From an uncultured Acidobacteriaceae bacterium (lineage in GTDB: Bacteria > Acidobacteriota > Terriglobia > Terriglobales > Acidobacteriaceae), in NCBI GenBank assembly GCA_903828675.1, contig CAIKND010000128.1:44946-108945 (forward strand): a stretch of 64,000 nt of DNA, read 5' to 3'. The notes under the pieces are model-generated. The model searched no databases. It was not told where the DNA came from and saw nothing but the letters and a program-made list of their open reading frames with translations. Of this stretch, positions 25,685-34,010 are shown in pieces. A program made the translations under genes and the position numbers. Within the stretch, counting starts at the first letter, position 1. Every line of letters starts with the position of its first letter.

Positions 25685-26218
25685 ATGACAGATGTGGACG
25701 ATCTCCGTTTTCCGATTGGCCGCTTCAGCGCCCCGGCGAGCAGCATGCCCGGTGTTCGCGCTGCGCAGATTCAGACCCTGCGCCTACTGCCAGAGCGTTT
25801 GCGTTCTGCCGTAAACGGGCTAAACGATGCCCAACTCGATACACCCTACCGCGAGGGCGGCTGGACAGTCCGGCAGGTAGTACATCACGTAGCCGACAGC
25901 CATGCCAACTCATTCATGCGTTTCAAGCACGCTCTCACTGAAGATTGGCCCACCATCAAGCCCTACGATGAAGTCGCCTGGGCGAACCTGGCCGACAGCC
26001 GCTTGCTGCCCGTTGAAGGCTCGCTGGCAATGATTGAGGCCATGCACGGGCGCTGGGTTGCGCTGCTGGAGTCGCTCACCGAAGCGGACTTCCAGATGGG
26101 CTACAACCATCCCGAGCGAGGCCGGCAAAACCTGGCCACCGCCCTGGCGTTGTATGAGTGGCACTCGCGCCACCATACCGCCCACATCACGCAGTTGCGC
26201 CAACGGCTGGACTGGTAG
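25685..26218 (+). CDS. DinB-fold putative metal-dependent transferase (YfiT/BstA-like)
   Basis: A 177-residue four-helix DinB/YfiT-type protein. The sequence TPYREGGWTVRQVVHHVADSH (split over residues 59-79) and the later HSRHHTAHITQL supply the three-His metal site typical of bacillithiol S-transferases such as BstA. These join bacillithiol to electrophiles. Length matches the family. It is followed after nine bases by a 531-residue gene, so they probably form an operon. Whether this organism makes bacillithiol cannot be judged from the window; another low-molecular-weight thiol is possible. Confidence 0.82.
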   Translation: MTDVDDLRFPIGRFSAPASSMPGVRAAQIQTLRLLPERLRSAVNGLNDAQLDTPYREGGWTVRQVVHHVADSHANSFMRFKHALTEDWPTIKPYDEVAWANLADSRLLPVEGSLAMIEAMHGRWVALLESLTEADFQMGYNHPERGRQNLATALALYEWHSRHHTAHITQLRQRLDW

Positions 26219-26227
26219 GCGTCCGGC

Positions 26228-27823
26228 ATGGGCCTCGGCGATGACGCCGCATCTGCCGGCCAACTGGCCCAACTCATTGAAAACTATCTTGCAGACCACC
26301 CCGCGGCAGCGCTGCTCGAGGATGGTCGCGTGGTGTTTGACATGCGCATGGCTCACTATTCGGTGAGTGAGTCGCACGGCCGTTGCCTGTTGCAACTGTG
26401 GAGCGATGAGCACAACCTGATGCGCACGGTTGTCGAGGTCAAGGAGCGGGCGCAATGCCTGCGGCTGACAACCCGGCGCATGGGCGCAGCCAAACCCCAA
26501 TCGCTGGAACTCGCGCCCACCAGCGATCGCCGCACCCCGACCGCCCGTGATGCCAGCCGCCGCAACTACCAGCGCCTCTTGGAACGTGTTCTCACGCGCC
26601 AATTCATTGGTGCAAAGACAGACGGGTTCCGTTCGGCGATGGACCTGGAACACAGCTTTGGGCCCGCGTACGTCCGCGGGCGGCTCATGCGCGGAACAGC
26701 CGCCGACGCGGTGATCGGCGTGAACGAGGCGGAGTCCGCAGCCATGGTGGACGGGATTCTGACGCTGGGAATTCTGTGGCTGGATCATTGCCGGCAGAGG
26801 GGCGACTGCAGGCGGCACTTCGGCGGACTCAAGGTGATTGTGCCGGCACGAGCCTGGCGGACGACTGCGGAGAGAATGGCCTGGCTCAATCACGCCGCTG
26901 CGGATTTTCAGTTGTATACCCTGGACGAACGTAGCGAAGAACTTGCAACAGTGGATTTTCGCGACACCGGCAACCTTGATTCGCGGCTGGTTCACGCTTT
27001 TTCTGCTTCGGCTGCAATCGAGCGCTGCCGCCACGGCGTAGACCGACTGCTGGCGCTGGTTCCCCAGGCGGCCAGGAAACGTGTGGAGGTGCGCGCCCGT
27101 TCCGCCAATGAGGTGGGGCTGCTTCTCCATGGGCTGGAGTTTGCGCGCGTCCGGCACGGAGTTGCGGCCCATTCGTTTGCGCTCCACGACGAGGCAAGCT
27201 TTGGTGCGGGAGCAAACGAGACGCCGCTGACCGAGGAGACTGAAGGGCTTTGCCACGAACTGTGTGCGAGACTCTTTGAGAGCCGCCATCCCGATGGGCT
27301 GCACACTGACCCGCTGTTCCGCTTGCAGCCCGAGCGATGGCTTGAGTCGCGGCTGAGAGACGGAATTGCGGAGTTGCTGCCGGGGCTCCGCGGCGACCAG
27401 CTCTATTCGCAGGTACCGGCGCTATCAAGCGGAGATCGCGGGTTGCTTGACCTGCTGACACTGGACCGCAACGGCCGCCTGGCGGTGCTGGAGCTTAAAG
27501 CCAACGAGGATCTGCACCTGCCGCTCCAGGCTTTGGACTACTGGATTCGCGTGCGGACGCTGAACGACGACCGCCAATCCGCAGCCGGCGGGCGGCCGCT
27601 CACTGCGTTTGAGCGCCTGGGGTACTTTGATGGCGCGGAAGTTTCGCCGCTTCCGCCGCGGCTGCTGCTGGTTGCTCCGGCACTCCGGATTCACCCCGCA
27701 AACGAGCCTGTGTTGCGCTACTTCTCGCCCCAGGTGGAGTGGGAACTGATCGCGGTGAGCGAGCATTGGCGGCGCGATCTGAAGGTGGTCTTCCGCAAGC
27801 GCAGCGCAGACGCTAGAGTCTGA
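26228..27823 (+). CDS. Uncharacterised protein with C-terminal PD-(D/E)XK nuclease-like motif
   Basis: A 531-residue soluble protein. The N-terminal 400 residues are not recognised. Residues about 405-445 contain GLLDLLTLDRNGRLAVLELKANED, here noted as Asp in LLDLLTLD and the ELK triad in LAVLELKANED, followed by the helix LPLQALDYWIRV. This is the pattern of PD-(D/E)XK nucleases of the DUF91/NucS type: Asp, then Glu-x-Lys on the next strand, then a Gln-containing helix. It starts nine bases after the YfiT/BstA-like gene and ends 25 bases before a convergent gene. A DNA- or RNA-cleaving function is inference. Confidence 0.6.
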   Translation: MGLGDDAASAGQLAQLIENYLADHPAAALLEDGRVVFDMRMAHYSVSESHGRCLLQLWSDEHNLMRTVVEVKERAQCLRLTTRRMGAAKPQSLELAPTSDRRTPTARDASRRNYQRLLERVLTRQFIGAKTDGFRSAMDLEHSFGPAYVRGRLMRGTAADAVIGVNEAESAAMVDGILTLGILWLDHCRQRGDCRRHFGGLKVIVPARAWRTTAERMAWLNHAAADFQLYTLDERSEELATVDFRDTGNLDSRLVHAFSASAAIERCRHGVDRLLALVPQAARKRVEVRARSANEVGLLLHGLEFARVRHGVAAHSFALHDEASFGAGANETPLTEETEGLCHELCARLFESRHPDGLHTDPLFRLQPERWLESRLRDGIAELLPGLRGDQLYSQVPALSSGDRGLLDLLTLDRNGRLAVLELKANEDLHLPLQALDYWIRVRTLNDDRQSAAGGRPLTAFERLGYFDGAEVSPLPPRLLLVAPALRIHPANEPVLRYFSPQVEWELIAVSEHWRRDLKVVFRKRSADARV

Positions 27824-27848
27824 ATGTCCGGCATCGCAACCCACGTAT

Positions 27849-30785
27849 TCATTGCACGGTGACAATGACAGTCGCCGAAGCTGTGATGGCTGGATTGGCA
27901 GCGTCCACGCCAGACAAGGTGAAGACATAATTGCCCGCGGTTGTGGATGGAATTGCCTGCACAGTTCCCGGCCTGATCCCGGCAGTACAGCCGATCTCCG
28001 CCGTCGCGGCAACAACCAAAAGAAGAAGCAGTATCGGCGTCCAGCGACGGCGCCGCGCCGGTATGCCCCACATCCACATCAAAGCCAGAGCCACTCCAGC
28101 GCCTCCGCCGCCCAATTCCCATGCTCTCTTTTCAATTGATTTCGATTGAGCCGCGTCAGAAGCAGCTGTCGTTCTTACGGTCATGCCGGCTGTGATGGTT
28201 CCGCCGGCCAGCACTGTAACGCTCGACGGATTCAAATTGCAGATTGGTAGGCTCTTTGCACCTGCGGGATAGTTGCTCAAGGTGCATGTAAGATTCAGTG
28301 TTCCCGCATAGGTGCTGCCCGCCGAGACGGTTACGGTGGTGGTTGCAGTGCCGCCTGGGGAGACCGTGGCAGGCATGGGAACCGCGAAGGTCGCCTGCGA
28401 AATCGTGATGGAAGCTGTTCCGGCCCCGGCGCCGTAAGTTGCGTCACCCGTATAAGAAGCCGAAATCGTGTTCCCGCCGCCGACAAATGTTCCAGCGGGA
28501 ATGATAAAGTCGGCGACGCCGGTTGTGAGCGGTTGCGATTCGCTGTACGAGCCGGTCGTGAGCACGATGTTTCCGGTTGGAGTTGCTTGTCCGCTAGCCC
28601 CGGTAACAGAGACCGCCACAACAACGGTTTGCGCGTCGGTCATTGTCGTGGCCAACGGCGTAACGGTCACCGCCGAAACTGCAGTGCCGATTGGAGCAGC
28701 CACCAGAATAGCGGCCGAGCCTGTGGTGGCGAGATAGTTGCCATCGCCGGAGTAGTTCACCATCAGCATGTCTGTACCGGCAGCTAGGGCTCCGGCGGGT
28801 ACTGTGATGACCGCGCCGTTGTTGGTGAGTGGCTGAAGCGCAGAGGTATAGCTGCCACTACTTAGCCTGACCGCCCCGGTTGGTATTAGGTTGCCGGTTC
28901 CGCCGTTTACGTCAATGGTCGCCGTCAGCGCCTGCGCAGTCGTTACAGTCGATGGGGACGGAGTGACAGTCACACTGGGTGTCGCCAACTGCTCGATCAA
29001 TCCAGCCTCAACGGAGGTGCTGGGGACGTAGGTGCTGTCGCCGAGATACGTCGCCACGGCCAGGTCCGTTCCCGAGCCTGCCGTAACCGTGATGGCTGTC
29101 GCCTTGGTGGTCGCGGTCTGAGTCGCTGCCAGCAGCACGGTTACTGTGGCGCTGCCCATGTTGGCGACAGCCAGATCCGGAGTGCCGTCGCCATTGAAGT
29201 CCGCCACCGCAATTGAATGCGAGCCGGTGCCGGTGCCAGGGTTCTTTGTTGTCGCGGTAAACGTTCCATTTCCATTCCCAAGAAGCACCGTCACTGTGTT
29301 GTTGGCGCTGTTCGATACGGCCAGGTCCGCAACACCGTTCCTGTTGAAGTCGCCCACAGCGATTGACTCGCTGTAAGACCCGGTCGCCGGACTCGCCGCC
29401 TGGGTGAATGTTCCGTCCCCGTTACCGAGAAGGATTGCGACATTGCTACTCTGCGAATAGTGCGCCACAGCCAAGTCCATGATGCCTTTGCCTCTAAAGT
29501 TCCCGGCCACTATTGCGTAGGGGCCGCTGCCAGCTGGGATGGTCGCCTTGAAGGTAAATGTGCCGTCGCCAACGCCCAGAAGAAGGGTTATCGAGTCGCT
29601 TGAAAAGTCTGTCACCGCAAGATCTGGAATGCCGTCGCCGTTGAAGTCCGCTGCCGCAAGAGCGTCAGGCATGTTGCCTGTGGCCGGACTCGAGGCCGGA
29701 GCGAATGTGCCGTCGCCATTTCCAAGCAATACCGTCAGGGTGTTGCCGTTTTCATTGGCGACGGCCAAATCCGGGATGCCGTTTCTGTCAAAGTCGGCTA
29801 CCGCTATGAAAACCGGACCCGCACCCGTAGCCGGGGGTTGACCCGGCGCACTCGCAAAAGTGCCGTCCCCGCTGCCCATAAGTACAGTAACGGTTCTGTC
29901 GTAGTAGTTGGCAACAGCCAGATCCGTAATGCCGTCCTTGTTGAAGTCGCCCGTGGTCACAAAAACGGGCCCCGCGCCCACGGTCGGGCTCGTGGCAGTG
30001 GCTGTAAAGGTCCCGTCCCCTTTGCCCAGGTAGATCTTTACCGTCCCATTGGTTTGCGAAAGCTTGTAGTTGGCGATGGCCAGGTCTGGAATGCCGTCCT
30101 TGTTAAAGTCGCCCACCGCTACGGAATACGCTGCGTTGCCTGCTTTGGGGCTTGAGGAGTTCAGAAAAGTCAGCCCTGCCGTCGTCGATGCCAACGGGGC
30201 CGTGGCCATAACCGTGTTTCCGTTGCTTGCGTCAAGAAACGATACTGTGCCTGTTGGCGGCACATCGGCCGTGCCGCCGACCGTGGCCGTGAGGGTGACG
30301 TTGCCCGCATCGCCGCTTTGTTCAATGGCCGTCGCCGTCGGCCAGGCCGCGTTCATCGTCACGCAAAGCACCAGCGGAGTGGAGTTGCTCCCCGCATAGG
30401 CTGAGACACCATTGGGCGTTCCCAGAAAGACCGCCTTGTATGCGTGGCTGCCGATCCCGGGCATGAGCCGGAACACCGCCAGCCCGCCCCCCGTCAGTTG
30501 AGCCGTGCCCAGCAGATGGATGTCCGTACAGTAAGGCGCAGAGGCGTCGCAGAAGTTCACCTGCCCGACAGTCACCGCGGCGGTCCCGGCCATGACCGTT
30601 GCCGAAAGCGTCACAGCGCTTCCCGAAGATACCGATCCACCCCTTGCGATTGAACCACCTACGGAGCTGATCGCAAGAGTCGTCGTGGTGGGCACAGTCT
30701 CCGCCCTGCCGCATTGGGCGCCAAACCAAATGGCCGTCACCGCCATCACGAAAACGAGCAACCGACAAGAGATCTTGACTTGCAC
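27849..30785 (-). CDS. Secreted FG-GAP/VCBS and Ig-like repeat protein
   Basis: A 978-residue exported protein. After a signal peptide (MQVKISCRLLVFVMAVTAIW) comes an Ig-like domain, then seven FG-GAP-type repeats of about 55 residues carrying calcium-loop cores such as GDFNKDGIPDLAIANY and ADFNGDGTPDLAVANM, then three or four Big_3-like Ig domains (for example ITVPAGALAAGTDMLMVNYS). Near the C-terminus lies a hydrophobic segment preceded by Arg residues (WGIPARRRRWTPILLLLLVV), which may anchor it, and a final small domain. This layout is common in Acidobacteriota exoproteins; adhesion or polysaccharide binding is possible but unproven. The start is GTG 30785. Confidence 0.85.
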   Translation of the reverse strand: MQVKISCRLLVFVMAVTAIWFGAQCGRAETVPTTTTLAISSVGGSIARGGSVSSGSAVTLSATVMAGTAAVTVGQVNFCDASAPYCTDIHLLGTAQLTGGGLAVFRLMPGIGSHAYKAVFLGTPNGVSAYAGSNSTPLVLCVTMNAAWPTATAIEQSGDAGNVTLTATVGGTADVPPTGTVSFLDASNGNTVMATAPLASTTAGLTFLNSSSPKAGNAAYSVAVGDFNKDGIPDLAIANYKLSQTNGTVKIYLGKGDGTFTATATSPTVGAGPVFVTTGDFNKDGITDLAVANYYDRTVTVLMGSGDGTFASAPGQPPATGAGPVFIAVADFDRNGIPDLAVANENGNTLTVLLGNGDGTFAPASSPATGNMPDALAAADFNGDGIPDLAVTDFSSDSITLLLGVGDGTFTFKATIPAGSGPYAIVAGNFRGKGIMDLAVAHYSQSSNVAILLGNGDGTFTQAASPATGSYSESIAVGDFNRNGVADLAVSNSANNTVTVLLGNGNGTFTATTKNPGTGTGSHSIAVADFNGDGTPDLAVANMGSATVTVLLAATQTATTKATAITVTAGSGTDLAVATYLGDSTYVPSTSVEAGLIEQLATPSVTVTPSPSTVTTAQALTATIDVNGGTGNLIPTGAVRLSSGSYTSALQPLTNNGAVITVPAGALAAGTDMLMVNYSGDGNYLATTGSAAILVAAPIGTAVSAVTVTPLATTMTDAQTVVVAVSVTGASGQATPTGNIVLTTGSYSESQPLTTGVADFIIPAGTFVGGGNTISASYTGDATYGAGAGTASITISQATFAVPMPATVSPGGTATTTVTVSAGSTYAGTLNLTCTLSNYPAGAKSLPICNLNPSSVTVLAGGTITAGMTVRTTAASDAAQSKSIEKRAWELGGGGAGVALALMWMWGIPARRRRWTPILLLLLVVAATAEIGCTAGIRPGTVQAIPSTTAGNYVFTLSGVDAANPAITASATVIVTVQ

Positions 30786-31089
30786 GAGTAGACTCCGTTT
30801 TTGCTTCTGAAGGACAGCAAACGCAGCCGTCCCTCTTCATGACAAATCGGAGTTCATCGCCACTTCCGTCGCGGTTCTGGCCAGGACAAGACGCAGATAG
30901 TTATTGTGAGTACTTAATTGGCACGTGGTTCCATATGGGAACTTGATCGCTCGGTGGGATTTCTGCTGGACGTAGATCACCTTCGTTGCGGCTGGCGGGG
31001 TGCGCCAGCGTTGCAGGCCGCTTGAAACACTCACGGCTTTACCGTTCCAGGGCTACGGAGTGTCCAGAACGATAACCGGGCGACCCGGC
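30786..31089. other. 304-base intergenic region, nothing recognised except a hairpin
   Basis: Upstream of the FG-GAP gene and downstream of gcvPB, both on the minus strand. It contains a seven-pair hairpin at 30991-31009 (GCTGGCG, loop of five, CGCCAGC). A weak five-pair GC hairpin (31076-31088) just after the gcvPB stop may end that transcript. A 65-codon open frame on the minus strand (30837-31034) has no support. No riboswitch pattern was recognised. Confidence 0.5.
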
Positions 31090-32748
31090 CTAGGAGACCG
31101 GCCGCCAGCGGAGAATCGGTTTTCTCGCCGCTTGCACCTCGTCGAGCCTTGAGACGCGCGTGGAGTGCGGAGCAGACCTGACGATCTCGGGGTTCTCTTC
31201 CACCTCCTTGGCGATGGCGCGCATGGCATCGATAAACAAATCCAATTCCTCGAGAGATTCGCTTTCAGTGGGCTCGATCATTAGCGCGCCGTGGACGATC
31301 ATTGGGAAGCTTACCGTGTAAGGGTGGAAGCCGTAGTCGATGAGGCGCTTGGCGATGTCGCCGGTTTTGACGCCGAGCGCGGCCTGGCGCTTATCACTGA
31401 AAACAACTTCGTGCATGGAGGCGGTTTTGTAGGGCAGGTCGTACAGGTCTTCCAGTTTGGCGCGGATGTAGTTCGCGTTGAGGACCGCGTCTTCCGTAGT
31501 CTGCCTCAGCCCGTCCGGCCCATTGGCGAGGATGTAGGCCAGCGCGCGAATGAACATGCCGGTATTGCCGTAGAAGGCCCGGACGCGGCCTACGGATTGG
31601 GGACGGTTGTAGTCCCAGTGAAGCTGAGCGTCCTGGGGAATGTGGGTTGATAGTGGCGCTGCGTCCCCAGCCCTCTCGCCGGACGCAGGATCAAAGAACG
31701 GAGCGCGGAATAGGGGCGGCGAGCCGGCCGTAGCGGGGTCGTCATTCACGGTTTCCCAGGTCTCAGCAGTTGGCGGGTTCTTCGGGACGTCACGCACCAG
31801 AACCGGCGTGGGAAGAAATGGCTCAAGAAACGCCTTGCAGGCCACCGGTCCTGAGCCGGGACCGCCGCCGCCATGAGGGGTCGAGAAAGTCTTGTGCAGG
31901 TTCAGGTGCATCACGTCGACGCCGAAATCGCCGGGCCGCGCCTTGCCCACCAGGGCGTTCATGTTGGCGCCGTCCATGTAGAGCAGAGCGCCTTTCGCAT
32001 GAAGGATGTCGGCGATCTTGTGGATCTGGCTTTCAAACACCCCAATGGTTGAAGGGTTGGTCAACATCAGCGCGGCGGTCTCTTCGTCCACCTGGGCCGC
32101 CAGGGCTTCCAGATCGATGCCGCCCTCCACGTTGGACTTCAGGTTCTCGACCGTGTAGCCGCAGATGGCGGCGGTGGCCGGATTGGTGCCGTGGGCGGAG
32201 TCGGGGATGAGAATCTTGCGGCGCGGATTGCCTTGCGACTGGTGCCAGGCGCGAACCAGCAGAATTCCAGTGAACTCGCCATGAGCCCCAGCGGCGGGCT
32301 GCAGGGTAATTGCGTCCATGCCGGTGATTTCAATCAGGCAGCGCTGCAGCAGATCGATGACTTCGAGGCTGCCCTGCGCAAGCGAGTCGGGACGGTAGGG
32401 ATGCGCCTCGGCGAGCCCTTCGACGCGGGCAACAAGTTCGTTCACGCGCGGGTTGTACTTCATCGTGCAGGAGCCGAGCGGGTACATGCCGAGGTCGATG
32501 GCGTAGTTCCATGTGGAGAGGCGCGTGAAGTGGCGGATGATCTCAATCTCACTCAGCTCTGGCAGCAGGCCAGGAACTTCGCGTGCGGCGGGACCAAGGA
32601 GCGCCTTTACGTCAACAGAAGGCACGTCGAGCGGCGGCAGCTTGTAAGCGCGCTTGCCGGGCGAGGACTTCTCAAAGACCAGCGCCTCGTTCTGGGTCGG
32701 GTGCGGGCGGACTTTGCCGGTGGTCTTGGATATGTCGATCTCATTCAT
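31090..32748 (-). CDS. gcvPB: Glycine dehydrogenase (decarboxylating) subunit 2
   Basis: Second half of the heterodimeric P-protein of the glycine cleavage system, 552 residues. With GcvPA it decarboxylates glycine on PLP and transfers the aminomethyl group to GcvH. The PLP lysine lies in LNLHKTFSTPHGGGGPG, and other conserved stretches are LGSCTMKYNPRVNE, TLQPAAGAHGEFTG and PDSAHGTNPA. It is in the same orientation as gcvH and gcvPA but is separated from gcvPA by 1.26 kb holding a small gene and a REP-transposase element. gcvT is not in the window. A region around residues 345-390 is longer than I expect for the family; this was not measured. Confidence 0.95.
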   Translation of the reverse strand: MNEIDISKTTGKVRPHPTQNEALVFEKSSPGKRAYKLPPLDVPSVDVKALLGPAAREVPGLLPELSEIEIIRHFTRLSTWNYAIDLGMYPLGSCTMKYNPRVNELVARVEGLAEAHPYRPDSLAQGSLEVIDLLQRCLIEITGMDAITLQPAAGAHGEFTGILLVRAWHQSQGNPRRKILIPDSAHGTNPATAAICGYTVENLKSNVEGGIDLEALAAQVDEETAALMLTNPSTIGVFESQIHKIADILHAKGALLYMDGANMNALVGKARPGDFGVDVMHLNLHKTFSTPHGGGGPGSGPVACKAFLEPFLPTPVLVRDVPKNPPTAETWETVNDDPATAGSPPLFRAPFFDPASGERAGDAAPLSTHIPQDAQLHWDYNRPQSVGRVRAFYGNTGMFIRALAYILANGPDGLRQTTEDAVLNANYIRAKLEDLYDLPYKTASMHEVVFSDKRQAALGVKTGDIAKRLIDYGFHPYTVSFPMIVHGALMIEPTESESLEELDLFIDAMRAIAKEVEENPEIVRSAPHSTRVSRLDEVQAARKPILRWRPVS

Positions 32749-32910
32749 TACAAATCCCTCTCAATTGCAACCGATTCTCTTGTCAATGCAAATGCTCGAT
32801 CTAACTCGCTTTGTAACAGTCGTCCACCGGCGAAGCCGACCCGCGCTGGATGAAACTTCGGGTGCCACACCCTCGGCGCGATGATTAGCCTTCTCCGCAA
32901 AACCTCAAGG

Positions 32911-32980
32911 CTTTGTAATAAGGGCACGGCTTCAGCCGGGCCAAATAAAGCTAGAAAAAGGGGGAGGGCTTTAGCCCCTG
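32911..32980. repeat. REP pair, gcvPB side
   Basis: Contains palindromic cores GGCTTCAGCC and GGGCTTTAGCCC separated by about 25 bases. It is an inverted, diverged copy of 33474-33543. It starts five bases before the transposase stop codon. Confidence 0.8.
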
Positions 32981-32985
32981 CCAAT

Positions 32986-33471
32986 CTACGTTGAGCCATG
33001 ATGCCCCATTTTCTTCCGTGCCAGACTGCGAAAACAGTACGGATACTCCTCCGTCGATGCGGCAAGCCCTGCTTTGACAGGGTTCTCCGCGATATATCTC
33101 CGATGGGACTCAAAATCTTGTTGATTGAGCACCTGCACTTCGGCGAACCCTCGCTGCCAAACCTCTCCCTTGTGGCCAAACTCCTGCGTCAAACGGTGCG
33201 AAAAGCGGCCCTTGACGAATTGCATGGCTTTCTCGATGGTTGTGTCGCCGCCAACTTCGACCAGCAGATGAACGTGATCGGGCATGACGACGAAGTCGTG
33301 CAATTTGAATTTGTGCTCGGCGACCAGAGAACGCAACACGTCGATGAGCAGTTCGGCATTGCGCTCCGATTGCAGCAATCGCTTGCCCATGCTCGTTTTT
33401 GTCGTCGCGAAAAAGATACGCGACGGGGACAAAATGTCGGTAGGGTCGGCATTGCGAGCTGGATGCGCCAT
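32986..33471 (-). CDS. REP-associated tyrosine transposase (Y1_Tnp/IS200-like)
   Basis: A 161-residue RAYT-type HUH nuclease. The metal motif HVH is at residues 66-68 in FVVMPDHVHLLVEVG, and the likely nucleophile Tyr126 is in SHRRYIAENPVKAGL. Other family landmarks are RIFFATTKTSMGKRLL at the N-terminus and GEVWQRGF. Such enzymes cut and join single-stranded REP sequences, and matching REP pairs flank this gene on both sides, so substrate and enzyme are together. It is full length with intact catalytic residues and could still be active. Confidence 0.9.
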   Translation of the reverse strand: MAHPARNADPTDILSPSRIFFATTKTSMGKRLLQSERNAELLIDVLRSLVAEHKFKLHDFVVMPDHVHLLVEVGGDTTIEKAMQFVKGRFSHRLTQEFGHKGEVWQRGFAEVQVLNQQDFESHRRYIAENPVKAGLAASTEEYPYCFRSLARKKMGHHGST

Positions 33472-33473
33472 TG

Positions 33474-33543
33474 CAGGGGCTAAAGCCCACTCTCCTATCT
33501 ATGGCTGTTACGGCCCGGCTAAAGCCATGCCCTTGTTACAAAG
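33474..33543. repeat. REP pair, gcvPA side
   Basis: Inverted partner of 32911-32980. Reading its reverse complement, it begins CTTTGTAACAAGGGCATGGC and ends GGGCTTTAGCCCCTG, directly upstream of the transposase start at 33471. Confidence 0.8.
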
Positions 33544-33575
33544 CGTGCGCAGCTGCGGGCAATTGGGGAGTCGGA

Positions 33576-33950
33576 TTACTTATCCAATTCCTCCATGACA
33601 CTCTCCAGCAAATCCCGAAACCACTTTTTCTCTTTCCCGGCACTAACAAGAATCTTTTTCCAGATCGAGATCGGCTCCGTGATCGTCGTTTGACTTCCCC
33701 AGATTAGTTTCTCTCCCGGCTTACGGTAGTATCCGATTCGCAGCCACATGGGCTCTTTTAGATCCTTGAACTCGATCAGATCAACAACATCCCAGTACGG
33801 AACCGTACCCGATGCGTTGACACTCTCAACCACCACTCTTTCCGTGAGAACGCCATGTTTGTCCCCCTCGCTCCCCGGGTACTTGAAGGAGACCTTCCCG
33901 TTAACTGCGGAGAGAATTTTCTCACGGACACGCTGGGTGTCTTCCGTCAT
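33576..33950 (-). CDS. Hypothetical protein
   Basis: A 124-residue soluble protein with no recognised family. It is mixed alpha/beta, with a Trp-rich middle (YWDVVDLIEF, EPMWLRIGYYRKPGEK) and an acidic C-terminus. ATG 33950 is chosen because a strong GGGAGGAAAG precedes it. G+C is lower than in the gcv genes. It lies 60 bases after gcvPA and 33 bases before the REP-RAYT element, so it belongs to the interruption of the gcv operon and may have been acquired with it. No toxin, transposase or regulator motif is visible. Confidence 0.65.
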   Translation of the reverse strand: MTEDTQRVREKILSAVNGKVSFKYPGSEGDKHGVLTERVVVESVNASGTVPYWDVVDLIEFKDLKEPMWLRIGYYRKPGEKLIWGSQTTITEPISIWKKILVSAGKEKKWFRDLLESVMEELDK

Positions 33951-34010
33951 AACTTTCCTCCCTAACAACAAGTAAGCTTGGAATGCAATTCCACATAGTT
34001 GTACCCATAT

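Larger units (their letters stand above)
32911..33543 (-). mobile_element. REP-RAYT element: tyrosine transposase flanked by inverted REP pairs
   Basis: A 633-base unit in which a 161-residue Y1 transposase gene is bracketed by two 70-base segments in inverted orientation. Outer parts (CTTTGTAA-AAGGGCA-GGCTT) and inner parts (GGGCTTTAGCCCCTG) match closely; the middle 22 bases are diverged. Each segment contains two small palindromes, as expected of REP pairs recognised by a REP-associated transposase. It sits between gcvPA and gcvPB. Confidence 0.82.

Noticed and set aside
30837..31034. 65-codon minus-strand open frame between gcvPB and the FG-GAP gene
   Set aside because: No start signal and no recognisable domain; the region is better explained as intergenic.
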